Origin: Xanthomonas sacchari
GTDB taxonomy: Bacteria > Pseudomonadota > Gammaproteobacteria > Xanthomonadales > Xanthomonadaceae
Direction: 5' to 3'
DNA: 64,000 nucleotides
Assembly: GCF_024266585.1 (NCBI RefSeq)
Contig: NZ_CP100647.1
Coordinates: 1,159,001 to 1,223,000, forward strand
In this document: positions 44,297-52,859 of the stretch, one piece after another
Position numbering within the stretch: the first letter of the stretch is position 1
How the letters are laid out: each line of letters starts with the position of its first letter
The notes under the pieces: model-generated
What the model was told of the DNA's origin: nothing
Database searches by the model: none
The model's input: the letters and a program-made list of their open reading frames with translations, nothing else
Program-made: the position numbers and the translations under genes

Positions 44297-45295
44297 TCAG
44301 TTGAACGCCGACAGCGCCTGGGTCAGCTGGCCGTTGTTGTTGACCGCCCCCATCGTGTAGCCCTGCCAGCCCGGGTAGGCGTCGGGTTCCCAATAGAACA
44401 CGCCCAGGCCGCGGCTGCCGAGCGCGCGGGTCTTGTTGAGCAGATCGGCCAACATCGCGCGGGTGGTGGCGGCCTGCTGCCAGTCCATGCCGACCTCGCT
44501 GACGATCACGTCCGAGCCGTAGCGCGCCACCATGTCCTGCATGTTGCTGGCGATCTGCGTGTTGGCGTTCTGCCAGGCGTTGGGTGAAGGGTAGTGCGAC
44601 ATGCCGACCACGTCCCACTTGCCGCCGGCCGACTTCAGGCCGTCGAAGAACCAGCGGAAGGTCGCGTTGTCGTAGCCGTTGGCCAGGTGCACGATCACCT
44701 TGGCGTTGGGATAGACCGACTTGCTGGCGTTGTAGCCGCTGTTGACCAGTTGCGCCAGGTTGCCGAAGTTGGGCGTCTTGCCGTCCGGCCACAGCATGCC
44801 GCTGTTGATCTCGTTGCCCACCTGCACCCAGCTCACGTCGATGCCGTTGGACTTGAGATAGGACAGGATGCCGCTGGTGTGCGAGTACACGTCCTTCACC
44901 AGCGTGGCGAAGTCGTGGTCGTTCCAGGCCGCCGGCTTGGTCTGCTTGCCGGGATCGGCCCAACTGTCGCTGTAGTGGAAGTCGATCATGATGCGCATGC
45001 CCTGCGCCTTGGCCCGCTTGGCCATGTTCAGTGTGTCGGCGCCGTCGTTCCAGCCGCCCTGCGGATTGACCCACACGCGCAGCCGGATCGCGTTGACCCC
45101 GGTGCCCTTGAGCAGCGAGAAGAAATCGGTGGTGGCGCCGGAGGCGTTGCGGAACACGTGGCCGCTGCTTTCCTGCTGGTCGATCCAACTGACATCGGCG
45201 CCCTTGGCGAAGGTCTGCGCCATGGCCGGCGCGCACAGGCAGGCGAGCAACAACACCAGCAGCCAGGCGGACACGCGCTTGCTCGATCGGTTCAT
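44297..45295 (-). CDS. Secreted GH53 endo-beta-1,4-galactanase
   Basis: A 332-residue glycoside hydrolase that cleaves the beta-1,4-galactan of type I arabinogalactan in pectin. The signal peptide ends near APAMA-QTF (residue 26). The TIM-barrel carries KGADVSWIDQQE, RLRVWVNPQGGWND, the acid/base Glu162 in VGNEINSGMLWP and the nucleophile Glu267 in VSEVGMDW. The start at 45295 has GAGA upstream and gives the signal peptide; the in-frame extension to 45502 does not. With the GH28 enzyme it points to pectin breakdown. Confidence 0.93.
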   Translation of the reverse strand: MNRSSKRVSAWLLVLLLACLCAPAMAQTFAKGADVSWIDQQESSGHVFRNASGATTDFFSLLKGTGVNAIRLRVWVNPQGGWNDGADTLNMAKRAKAQGMRIMIDFHYSDSWADPGKQTKPAAWNDHDFATLVKDVYSHTSGILSYLKSNGIDVSWVQVGNEINSGMLWPDGKTPNFGNLAQLVNSGYNASKSVYPNAKVIVHLANGYDNATFRWFFDGLKSAGGKWDVVGMSHYPSPNAWQNANTQIASNMQDMVARYGSDVIVSEVGMDWQQAATTRAMLADLLNKTRALGSRGLGVFYWEPDAYPGWQGYTMGAVNNNGQLTQALSAFN

Positions 45296-45502
45296 GCGAT
45301 TCTCGCAGTGATGGGAGGAGGGAAGCAGGGGCGTCGCGCGGCCTCGAACGGCGGCCGGGCGGACGTGCCGGGCTGTCCCCTTGGCCGCGGCGCGCACGAG
45401 GCTAGCGCGATCGCCGCGGCGACGCGCGCTGCACTGCAGCGGTGCCGGCGCGGCCTCCGCAGGCGCCGTCTGGATGGCCGATGAATCTGCGCGATGCGTC
45501 AC

Positions 45503-45542
45503 TTGACGCGATGCGGCATCGGCGTAGCATTTCGCCTACGCC
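45503..45542 (+). promoter_or_regulatory. Promoter with overlapping palindrome before the NAD salvage operon
   Basis: TTGACG (45503-45508), a 16-bp spacer and TAGCAT (45525-45530) form a good sigma-70 promoter. A palindrome GGCGTAG-N8-CTACGCC (45521-45542) overlaps the -10 box and the likely start site, as a repressor operator would. The rest of the 290-bp gap shows nothing else. Confidence 0.55.
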
Positions 45543-45585
45543 AAGGGATAGACCCGCGGCGATCCACCAACCGTGAGGGATGCTC

Positions 45586-46635
45586 ATGGAGTTCGACTAT
45601 CTTGTGTTCATCGGGCGCTTCGAGCCCTTCCACAACGGCCACGCCGCCGTTGCCCGCCACGCCCTGGCGCGTGGCCGGAAACTCATCTTCCTGATCGGCT
45701 CGGCCGAAACCCCCCGCACCATCCGCAATCCGTGGACCGTTGCAGAGCGCAGCGTGATGATCCAGGCCGCGCTCGAGGGCGCCGGCGAGCGGCTGATCCT
45801 GCGTCCGCTGCGCGATCACCTGTACAACGAAAGCCAGTGGATCGCCGCGGTGCAGGCGACGGTGGCCGAGGCGGTGTGCAGCGATGGCGGCAGCGCCGAG
45901 GCGCGGATCGGCCTGATCGGCATGGACAAGGACGCCAGCAGCTATTACCTGCGCGAGTTCCCGCAGTGGCCGCTGGTCGACGTGCAGCACACCGAGACGC
46001 TGTCGGCGACCGAACTGCGCCGTTACCTGTTCGAGGCCGGCAGCATCGATTTCCATGGCGCGCTGCTGATGCTGCGCGGCAATGTGCCGGCGCCGGTGTT
46101 CGACATGCTCGAGGCGTTCCGCAAGAACTCGCCGTCGTATGCCGAACTGCTCGCCGAGTACCAGTTCATCGAACAGTACCGCGCGGCCTGGAAGGAGGCG
46201 CCGTATCCGCCGACCTTCGTCACCGCCGACGCGGTGGTGGTGCATTCCGGGCACGTGCTGCTGGTGCGCCGCCGCGCGGCCCCGGGCAAGGGCCTGTGGG
46301 CGCTGCCGGGCGGCTTCGTCGGCCAGCACGAGAGCATCCTCGATGCCTGCCTGCGCGAACTGCGCGAGGAGACCCGGCTGAAGATCCCGGTGCCGGTGCT
46401 CAAGGGCTCGTTGAAGAACCGCCACGTGTTCGATCACCCCGAGCGCAGCCTGCGCGGACGCACCATCACCCATGCCTTCCACTTCGAGTTCGTGTTCGGC
46501 GAGCTGCCCGAGGTGCGTGGCGGCGACGACGCCGACAAGGCGCGCTGGGTGCCGGTCAGCGAAGTGCTGGGCATGGGCCCGAAACTGTTCGAAGACCATC
46601 TGCACCTGCTCGAATTCTTCCTGGGCCGCGGTTGA
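45586..46635 (+). CDS. nadM: Bifunctional NMN adenylyltransferase/Nudix hydrolase (NadM-Nudix)
   Basis: A 349-residue two-domain enzyme. The N-terminal half is a NadM-type nucleotidyltransferase (GRFEPFHNGH at 10-19; HTETLSATELRRYLF), which makes NAD from NMN and ATP. The C-terminal half (about 210-340) is a Nudix domain with GGFVGQHE...RELREETRL, probably hydrolysing ADP-ribose or a related dinucleotide; the usual Gly of EExGU is Arg. The ATG at 45586 is preferred because GAGG lies seven to eight bases upstream; the ATG six bases earlier is too close. It leads the operon, 60 bp before nadV. Confidence 0.92.
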   Translation: MEFDYLVFIGRFEPFHNGHAAVARHALARGRKLIFLIGSAETPRTIRNPWTVAERSVMIQAALEGAGERLILRPLRDHLYNESQWIAAVQATVAEAVCSDGGSAEARIGLIGMDKDASSYYLREFPQWPLVDVQHTETLSATELRRYLFEAGSIDFHGALLMLRGNVPAPVFDMLEAFRKNSPSYAELLAEYQFIEQYRAAWKEAPYPPTFVTADAVVVHSGHVLLVRRRAAPGKGLWALPGGFVGQHESILDACLRELREETRLKIPVPVLKGSLKNRHVFDHPERSLRGRTITHAFHFEFVFGELPEVRGGDDADKARWVPVSEVLGMGPKLFEDHLHLLEFFLGRG

Positions 46636-46695
46636 CGCGGCCTCCCGGCCAGCGGACAGACCGCCGGCTTTCCCCGACGCGAAGGAGCTTCCGTC

Positions 46696-48120
46696 ATGCA
46701 ATGCCTGAACAACCTGCTGCTCAACACCGACAGCTACAAGGCCAGCCACTGGCTGCAATACCCGCCCGGCACCGACGCCACGTTCTTCTACGTGGAATCG
46801 CGCGGCGGCGTCTACGATCGCACGGTCTTCTTCGGCCTGCAGTCGATCCTCAAGGAGGCGCTGGGCCGCCCTGTCACCCATGCCGACATCGACGAGGCGC
46901 GCGACCTGTTCGCCGCGCACGGCGAGCCGTTCAACGAGGCCGGCTGGCGCGACATCGTCGACCGCCTCGGCGGCCAGTTGCCGATCCGCATCCGCGCCGT
47001 GCCCGAGGGCAGCGTGGTGCCGACCCACAACGCGCTGATGACCATCGAATCCACCGACGCGCAGGCCTACTGGGTGCCGTCGTACCTGGAGACGCTGCTG
47101 CTGCGCATCTGGTACCCGGTGACGGTGGCCACGGTGAGCTGGCACGCCAAGCAGACCCTGCGCCAGTTCCTGGAGCGCACCAGCGACGATCCGGACGGGC
47201 AGTTGCCGTTCAAGCTGCACGACTTCGGCGCGCGCGGCGTGTCCAGCCTGGAATCGGCGGCGATCGGCGGCGCGTCGCACCTGGTCAACTTCCTCGGCAC
47301 CGACACCGTGTCCGGGCTGCTGCTGGCGCGCGCGCATTACCACGAGCCGATGGCCGGCTATTCGATCCCCGCCGCCGAGCACAGCACCATCACCAGCTGG
47401 GGCCGCGAGCGCGAGGTCGAGGCCTACCGCAACATGCTCGCGCAGTTCGGCAAGCCCGGCGGCGTGGTCGCGGTGGTCTCGGACAGCTATGACATCTTCC
47501 ACGCGATCCGCGAGCACTGGGGCCGCACCCTGCGCGAGCAGGTGATCGCCTCCGGCGCCACCGTGGTGATCCGCCCCGACTCCGGCGATCCGGTGGCGGT
47601 GGTGCACCAGTGCCTGGAACTGCTCGACGAGGCCTTCGGCCACAGCGTCAACGGCAAGGGCTACAAGGTGCTCAACCACGTGCGGGTGATCCAGGGCGAC
47701 GGGGTCAACCCGACCAGCATCCGCGCGATCCTGGAGCGCATCACCAGCGCCGGCTACGCCACCGACAACCTGGCCTTCGGCATGGGCGGCGCACTGCTGC
47801 AGCGGCTCGACCGCGACACCCAGAAGTTCGCGCTGAAGTGCTCGGCCGCGCGCGTCGATGGCCGCTGGATCGACGTCTACAAGGATCCGGTCACCGACAA
47901 GGGCAAGCTCAGCAAGCGCGGCCGCATGCGCCTGCTGCGGCACCGCGAGTACGGCAGCTATCGCACCGAGCCGGTGGCGGCCGATGCGGTCTCGGCCGAG
48001 TCGGTCGCCGGCCCGGCCGGCTACGACGATGCGATGGTCACCGTGTGGGAGAACGGCCGCCTGCTGCACGACTGGACCTTCGCCGAGGTGCGCGCGCGCG
48101 CGAACGCCGCGCGCCTGTAA
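46696..48120 (+). CDS. nadV: Nicotinamide phosphoribosyltransferase NadV
   Basis: A 474-residue cytosolic enzyme of the NAMPT family that makes NMN from nicotinamide and PRPP. It shows NTDSYKASHWLQYPPGT, the dimer-interface HDFGARGVSS, the catalytic histidine at 229 (AAEHSTITSWG) and the phosphate-binding VIRPDSGDP. With the preceding NadM it forms a complete two-step nicotinamide-to-NAD route that bypasses nicotinate. A radical SAM gene starts 10 bp after its stop behind GGAGG. Confidence 0.96.
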   Translation: MQCLNNLLLNTDSYKASHWLQYPPGTDATFFYVESRGGVYDRTVFFGLQSILKEALGRPVTHADIDEARDLFAAHGEPFNEAGWRDIVDRLGGQLPIRIRAVPEGSVVPTHNALMTIESTDAQAYWVPSYLETLLLRIWYPVTVATVSWHAKQTLRQFLERTSDDPDGQLPFKLHDFGARGVSSLESAAIGGASHLVNFLGTDTVSGLLLARAHYHEPMAGYSIPAAEHSTITSWGREREVEAYRNMLAQFGKPGGVVAVVSDSYDIFHAIREHWGRTLREQVIASGATVVIRPDSGDPVAVVHQCLELLDEAFGHSVNGKGYKVLNHVRVIQGDGVNPTSIRAILERITSAGYATDNLAFGMGGALLQRLDRDTQKFALKCSAARVDGRWIDVYKDPVTDKGKLSKRGRMRLLRHREYGSYRTEPVAADAVSAESVAGPAGYDDAMVTVWENGRLLHDWTFAEVRARANAARL

Positions 48121-48130
48121 GGAGGCGGCC

Positions 48131-49237
48131 ATGCACGCGTCCCTGCCGAGTGCGCCGCCGTTGAGCGGCGGCTCGCCGCTGTTCGCCGCCCTGCGCGCCA
48201 GCACCCCGCACCTGGAATGGCGGGTGCCGGCCGCCGCCGATGCGTCGCGCTGGCGACGGCAGCGCATCGGTGCGCGCGACTACCGCGTCGCGCAGCCGGT
48301 GACCTTCACTCCCTATGCGTCGGTGCGACCGTGTTCGGCGCGCTGCCGCTTCTGCTCGGAAACCCTGCGGCCGCAGGGCGGCGGCACCGCCGCGGCCAGC
48401 TTGCGGCCGCCGCCGGATTACTTCGCGCAGTTGCGCCAGGCGCTGGCGCAGTTGCGCGGGCTGCCGCTGTCGCACTCGCTGTCGGGGCTGGAGATGACCG
48501 ACGACGAAGACTGGTTCGTGGAACTGCTGCAGACCCTGGGCGCGGCCGAGCGCGAGGGCCTGCTGGTCGAACAGCGGGTGCTGTACAGCAACGGCGCCGG
48601 TTTCGCCCGCGGCCAGGGCGAGGCGCTGCTGCAGGCGCTGCAGCGTTTCGGCCTGTCGTGGATCGAACTGTCGCGGCACCATCCGCAGCAGGCGCGCAAC
48701 GACGCGATCATGCGTTTCCGCCCTGGCGAGGCGATCGCCGATGCGGACGTCTTCGTCGCCACCGCGCAGCGCATCGCCGCGGCGCTGCCGCTGCGCCTGG
48801 TGTGCATCCTGCAGCACGGCGGCATCGCCGACGCCGCCGGCGTCGCCGCCTACCTGCGGTGGGCGCGCCAATGCGGGGCGCGCACGGTGATCTTCCGCGA
48901 GTTCTCCCGGCTCGGCGACGGCTACCGCGACGGCGGCACCGCGCGCTATCTGGCGCAGGCGCGGGTCGCGGTGGAGCAGGTGCTGGGTGACTGCATGGCG
49001 GCGCCATGGTGGCGCGACCTGCAGCCGCTGCAGATCACCGAGGGCTACTACTTCTGGAATGTGCGCCTGGCCACCGCCGACGGCATGGAGGTGGTGTTCG
49101 AGACGTCCGACTACGCCGCGATGCAGGCGCGCCACGACAGCGGCGACATCTACAAGCTGGTGTTCTTCGCCGACGGCCGGCTGTGTGCCGGCTGGCAGCC
49201 GGACCGCGATCTGCTGTGGCGGGCGTCGCATGGATAG
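48131..49237 (+). CDS. Radical SAM protein of unknown substrate
   Basis: A 368-residue protein with the radical SAM cluster motif Cys68-x3-Cys72-x2-Cys75 (PCSARCRFCSE) and a TIM-barrel-like body: LSGLEMTDDEDW after strand 2 (SAM-binding position), VLYSNGAGFA, WIELSRHHPQQARND, LRLVCILQHGGI and TVIFREFSRL. No extra cluster motif or known specific family is recognised. The strong GGAGG site and the 10-bp gap to nadV, with an 8-bp overlap into the next gene, place it firmly in the NAD operon. Reductive SAM chemistry on a nucleotide, tRNA or peptide is possible; nothing in the sequence decides. Confidence 0.85.
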   Translation: MHASLPSAPPLSGGSPLFAALRASTPHLEWRVPAAADASRWRRQRIGARDYRVAQPVTFTPYASVRPCSARCRFCSETLRPQGGGTAAASLRPPPDYFAQLRQALAQLRGLPLSHSLSGLEMTDDEDWFVELLQTLGAAEREGLLVEQRVLYSNGAGFARGQGEALLQALQRFGLSWIELSRHHPQQARNDAIMRFRPGEAIADADVFVATAQRIAAALPLRLVCILQHGGIADAAGVAAYLRWARQCGARTVIFREFSRLGDGYRDGGTARYLAQARVAVEQVLGDCMAAPWWRDLQPLQITEGYYFWNVRLATADGMEVVFETSDYAAMQARHDSGDIYKLVFFADGRLCAGWQPDRDLLWRASHG

Positions 49238-50276
49238 CCGCAGCTGGTGGACGCCGCTACCGGATCCGCCGGAACATCGGCTGCCGGAGGACCTGCGCCG
49301 GCGCGATCCGCTGGGCGCGCGCGACTGCGGTTGGGTCGGGCAGATGCGGCCGTTCGTCCGCCACTTCAGCGCCCCCGGCGCACGCGTGCTGGATCCGTTC
49401 TGCGGCTTCGGCAGCACCTTGCTGGCGGCCGCCCTGGAAGGTCGCCACGGCATCGGCCTGGAGATCGACGCGGCGCGCGCGGCGCTGGCGCGCGAACGGC
49501 TGCAGCGACTCGGCCTGCAGGCCGAGGTGCTGGACGGCGGCTTGCCGCACTGCGCGCCGGCCGCGCCGGTGGACCTGTGCCTGACCAACGTGCCGTACTT
49601 CGGCTGCGCCTGGCCGGCCGCGGCGGCGCCCGGCCAGCTCTACGCCAGTGCCGACTACGCCGCCTATCTGCACGGTCTGCGCGCGGTGTTCCATGGGGTG
49701 CGCCGCCACCTGCGCGAGGACGGCTTCTGCGTCGCGATGGTGGAGAACGTCCAGCTCGGCGAGACCACGGTGCCGCAGGCCTGGGACCTGGCGCGGATCC
49801 TCGGCAGCCTGTTCGCGCCCTGCGCCGAGCGGGTGCTGTGCTACCCGCGCGAGACGGCGCAGCCGCTGGCGCCCGGCGACACCCGCAGCGATCGCAGCCA
49901 CGAGTACGCGCTGGTGTTCCAGCACCGGCGCCAGCCGATCGACCTGCCCGGCACGGCGCAGTTGCTGGCGGCCCTGCGCGCCGACGGCTTCGCCTTTGCG
50001 CTGTACGGCAGCTATCCGCGCTGGCTGGACGATCCGGCGGCGGCGCCGCGCCTGCCCGGCGACGTCGACCTGCTGCTGCCGCGCGACCTGGACAGGCTGC
50101 TGCGGTTGCTCGACTGGCTGCGCGCGCGTGGCTTCCTGCTGAGCCTGTGGGGCGAGCCGCTGGCCGCAGCGCCGACCCTGGAGTTGCTCGACGCCCATCA
50201 CTACCTGCGCGGCGAACGCCGCGACCGCGATGGCCGCCTGCTGCGCGTGGACCTGGCGCTGGAACCCGCCGCCTGA
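49230..50276 (+). CDS. Fusion of SAM-dependent methyltransferase and nucleotidyltransferase-fold domain
   Basis: A 348-residue two-domain protein. Residues about 20-235 resemble N4/N6 DNA or RNA amino-methyltransferases: motif I DPFCGFGST (55-63), the acidic GLEID (76-80) and a motif IV-like NVPYF (120-124, in place of NPPY). Residues about 240-348 resemble a nucleotidyltransferase fold of the MNT type: Gly260-Ser261 (LYGSYPRW), Asp278-Val-Asp280 (DVDLLL) and a third carboxylate Asp341 (RVDLAL), so the metal triad looks complete. It overlaps the radical SAM gene by 8 bp. The substrate is unknown; modification of a nucleic acid or nucleotide is the natural guess. Confidence 0.82.
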   Translation: MDSRSWWTPLPDPPEHRLPEDLRRRDPLGARDCGWVGQMRPFVRHFSAPGARVLDPFCGFGSTLLAAALEGRHGIGLEIDAARAALARERLQRLGLQAEVLDGGLPHCAPAAPVDLCLTNVPYFGCAWPAAAAPGQLYASADYAAYLHGLRAVFHGVRRHLREDGFCVAMVENVQLGETTVPQAWDLARILGSLFAPCAERVLCYPRETAQPLAPGDTRSDRSHEYALVFQHRRQPIDLPGTAQLLAALRADGFAFALYGSYPRWLDDPAAAPRLPGDVDLLLPRDLDRLLRLLDWLRARGFLLSLWGEPLAAAPTLELLDAHHYLRGERRDRDGRLLRVDLALEPAA

Positions 50277-50400
50277 CGCGGCGGCGGTCGGGCCGCACGC
50301 CTCGCTAACCGCGGGATGAGCGGCCGCGGCGTCGTCAAGGCCGCGCCGACGCGCTTGCGGCTATCCTTTGCCGCGGTTCCCTCTCTCCGGTCAACGGCCT

Positions 50401-51141
50401 ATGTCCGCTCCCTCCAAGGTTCTCGCCATTCCCGCGCTCGCGCTGATCGCGATCGGCCTGAGCGGCTGTTTCGCCCGCAAGCAGGACGGGCTGGTGAAAG
50501 AGACCTTCAATTCCGACAACACCTATTCGCGCAACTACCCGGTGCAGCCGGCACAGGCCTGCGAATCGGCGCGCCGCGCGCTGCTCAGCCAGGGCTACGT
50601 GGTGTCCAAGGCCACCGCCGATGCGGTGGAAGGCACCAAGAACTTCCAGCCCAACGACGATCTGCACGAGCAGTTGGAACTGCGCGTGTCCTGCGTGGGG
50701 CATGGACAGGACGAATCCTGGGTCTTCGTCAGCGCGTTGCAGGACCGGTATGCGCTGAAGAAGAGCCCGACTTCGGCCAGCGTCGGCGTCGGCGTGCTCG
50801 GCTCGGTGTCGCTGCCGATCGGCAGCAGCGACGACTCGATGGTGCGGGTGGCCAGCAGCACCGTGCAGGACAGCGACTTCTACAAGCGCTTCTTCCAGCT
50901 GATGAGCGAATACCTGCCGAAGAACAAGCCGGCGCCGGAGCCGCCGGCGCATCCGCCTGCCGCCGCGGCCGTGACTGCGCCGGCAGCGCCTGCACCTGCA
51001 CCTGCACCCGCGCCGTCCGCCGTGCCGACGCCGATGTCTGCGGCGGTGCCCGCGCCGCCGCCGGCACCTGCCCCCGCCACTGCGGCGCAGCCGCCTGCCG
51101 TGACGGCCCCGCAGAGCGGCGAACCCGGCGGCGCCGACTGA
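50401..51141 (+). CDS. DUF2242-type lipoprotein
   Basis: A 246-residue lipoprotein (LSGC, Cys23). The folded part (about 30-175) contains FNSDNTYSRNYP, CESARRALLSQGYVV and YKRFFQLMSEYL, which I associate with DUF2242. A low-complexity Ala/Pro tail of about 70 residues follows. Its function is unknown. It stands 124 bp after the methyltransferase fusion and is probably separately transcribed. Confidence 0.8.
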   Translation: MSAPSKVLAIPALALIAIGLSGCFARKQDGLVKETFNSDNTYSRNYPVQPAQACESARRALLSQGYVVSKATADAVEGTKNFQPNDDLHEQLELRVSCVGHGQDESWVFVSALQDRYALKKSPTSASVGVGVLGSVSLPIGSSDDSMVRVASSTVQDSDFYKRFFQLMSEYLPKNKPAPEPPAHPPAAAAVTAPAAPAPAPAPAPSAVPTPMSAAVPAPPPAPAPATAAQPPAVTAPQSGEPGGAD

Positions 51142-51274
51142 TTCAGGCGCGGCTGCGGAAGCTGAATCCGCGCGATTTCGCTTCACGAACCATTCGCGAA
51201 GTCGATGCGAAGGTGGCGCCCGTCGAGAGCGCGATGCGTGTGCGCATCAGCTCCGCCACCCAGGAGCCATCAGC

Positions 51275-51643
51275 ATGAACACTCTCAAGTCCGCCTTGTG
51301 TCTTTCCGTGCTCGCCATCGCCACGGCCGCCGCGCCGCTGGCCGAGGCGCAGCGCCACTATGGCCCGGAGGACAACGGCCGCCGCTTCAGCGACGGCACC
51401 CGCGTGCACTGCAAGAAGGTCGCGGTGCGCAAGAACAGCACCGACCCCGACCGCATCGGCGGCACCCTGGCGGGTGCGGCGATCGGCGGCCTGCTCGGCA
51501 ACCAGATCGGCAAGGGCGATGGCCGCAAGCTGGCCACGGTCGGCGGCGCGGTCGCCGGTGGCGCGACCGGCCGCTACATCCAGGGCCAGCGCCAGCAGGC
51601 CAACGGCAATCGCGTGGTCGAGACCGTCTGCAAGCGCTACTGA
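51275..51643 (+). CDS. Glycine-zipper envelope protein
   Basis: A 122-residue exported protein with a signal peptide (to about residue 25, LAEA-QRH) and a SlyB/17-kDa-antigen-like glycine zipper: GGTLAGAAIGGLLGNQIGKGDGRKLATVGGAVAGGATGRYIQ in residues 61-103. Two cysteines (CKK, VCKRY) may pair. Such proteins sit in or at the outer membrane and support envelope integrity. A strong hairpin follows. Confidence 0.83.
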   Translation: MNTLKSALCLSVLAIATAAAPLAEAQRHYGPEDNGRRFSDGTRVHCKKVAVRKNSTDPDRIGGTLAGAAIGGLLGNQIGKGDGRKLATVGGAVAGGATGRYIQGQRQQANGNRVVETVCKRY

Positions 51644-51702
51644 GTCGCGCGCACGGACGCTGTCCCCCGGCGTCTCGCGCCGGCGCAGCGACCTGATGCA
51701 AC

Positions 51703-51740
51703 ACGCCCCGGCGGAGGCCTCCGCCGGGGCGTTTGCGTTT
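51703..51740. terminator. Perfect 30-bp palindromic terminator between convergent genes
   Basis: ACGCCCCGGCGGAGG meets its exact complement CCTCCGCCGGGGCGT with no loop, followed by TTGCGTTT. It can serve the glycine-zipper gene and possibly the convergent epimerase gene. Confidence 0.75.
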
Positions 51741-51782
51741 CGGTGAGTGCGGCGGCGCTGCGCGCTCGGCCGCCGCACCGGC

Positions 51783-52673
51783 TCAGTCGGCGAGCAGGGC
51801 GCGCAGCGCCGTCTCCAGCTCCGGATAGCGGAACAGATAGCCTTCGCGCTGCGCGCGTGCCGGCAGCACGCGCTGGCTGCCGAGCAACAGGTCGGCCATC
51901 TCGCCGAAGGCCAGGCGCAGCGCGGCGGCCGGCATCGGCACCAGCGCGGGACGGTGCAGGGTCGCGGCGAGCTGCTGGGCGAACGCGGCGTTGGTCGCCG
52001 GCGCCGGCGCGGTGGCGTCGTAGGCGCCTTCGCCGCCATGCTGCAGCAGCCACAGCAGCAGGCCGACCTGGTCGTCGCGGTGGATCCAGCTCATCCACTG
52101 GCGGCCGTCGCCCATGCGCCCGCCCATCCCGAACCGGAACGGCAGCAGCATCCGCGCCAGCGCGCCGCCGTCGCGGCCCAGCACCACGCCGGTGCGGACC
52201 AGGCTGGTGCGCACCCCCAGCGCCTGCGCGTGCAGCGCCTCGGCCTCCCAGTCGCGGCACAGCTGGGCGGAGAAGTCGTCGCCCGGCGTGCTGTCTTCGT
52301 CCAGCACCTCGTCGCCGCGATTGCCGTAGTAGCCGATCGCCGAACCGGAGATCAGGCAGCCAGGGCGCTGCGCAGGATCGAGCTGGCGCATCCACTCGAT
52401 CAGGGCGCGGGTGGTGCCGATCCGCGAGGTGCGGAAACGGCGCTTGCGGGTGGCGTTCCAGCGGCCCTCGCCCAGCGGTTCGCCGGCCAGGTTGATCACC
52501 GCATCGGCCGGTGCCGCGCGCTGCAGGTCGTCCAGCACCTGCACCGCCGGCAACAGCCGCGCCGCGCGTGCGGGGTCGCGGGTGAGCACGCTGACCCGGT
52601 GCCCGGCGTCGAGCAGGGCGGGGCAGAGCGCGCGGCCGATGAATCCGGTGCCTCCGGTGACGAGCACGTGCAT
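51783..52673 (-). CDS. TIGR01777-type NAD(P)-dependent epimerase (YfcH-like)
   Basis: A 296-residue extended short-chain dehydrogenase-like protein. It shows the N-terminal Rossmann motif TGGTGFIGRALC, NLAGEPLGEGRWN, SGSAIGYYGNRG and the C-terminal DUF1731-like PMPAAALRLAFGEMADLLLGSQRVLP. Members are often called sugar nucleotide epimerases or cell-division inhibitor SulA-like, but the reaction is unproven. The ATG at 52673 begins the fold exactly; its ribosome site is weak. Confidence 0.88.
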   Translation of the reverse strand: MHVLVTGGTGFIGRALCPALLDAGHRVSVLTRDPARAARLLPAVQVLDDLQRAAPADAVINLAGEPLGEGRWNATRKRRFRTSRIGTTRALIEWMRQLDPAQRPGCLISGSAIGYYGNRGDEVLDEDSTPGDDFSAQLCRDWEAEALHAQALGVRTSLVRTGVVLGRDGGALARMLLPFRFGMGGRMGDGRQWMSWIHRDDQVGLLLWLLQHGGEGAYDATAPAPATNAAFAQQLAATLHRPALVPMPAAALRLAFGEMADLLLGSQRVLPARAQREGYLFRYPELETALRALLAD

Positions 52674-52859
52674 GCAGGGGGATCGCTTGCGCCAAGAGAG
52701 CCGCAGTGTAGGGGCGCCGGGCATGGCGGAAGAGTGAATGCCGCGGCGGGCGTCGGCGCGGCAGGCGATTTCGCGACGTCTGCACGCGGCGCGCGGCAGG
52801 CTGCGCAGGCCCCGCCTGCCGCGCGGCCAACGGAAACCGCCGCTCGCGATGCCCGCTCC

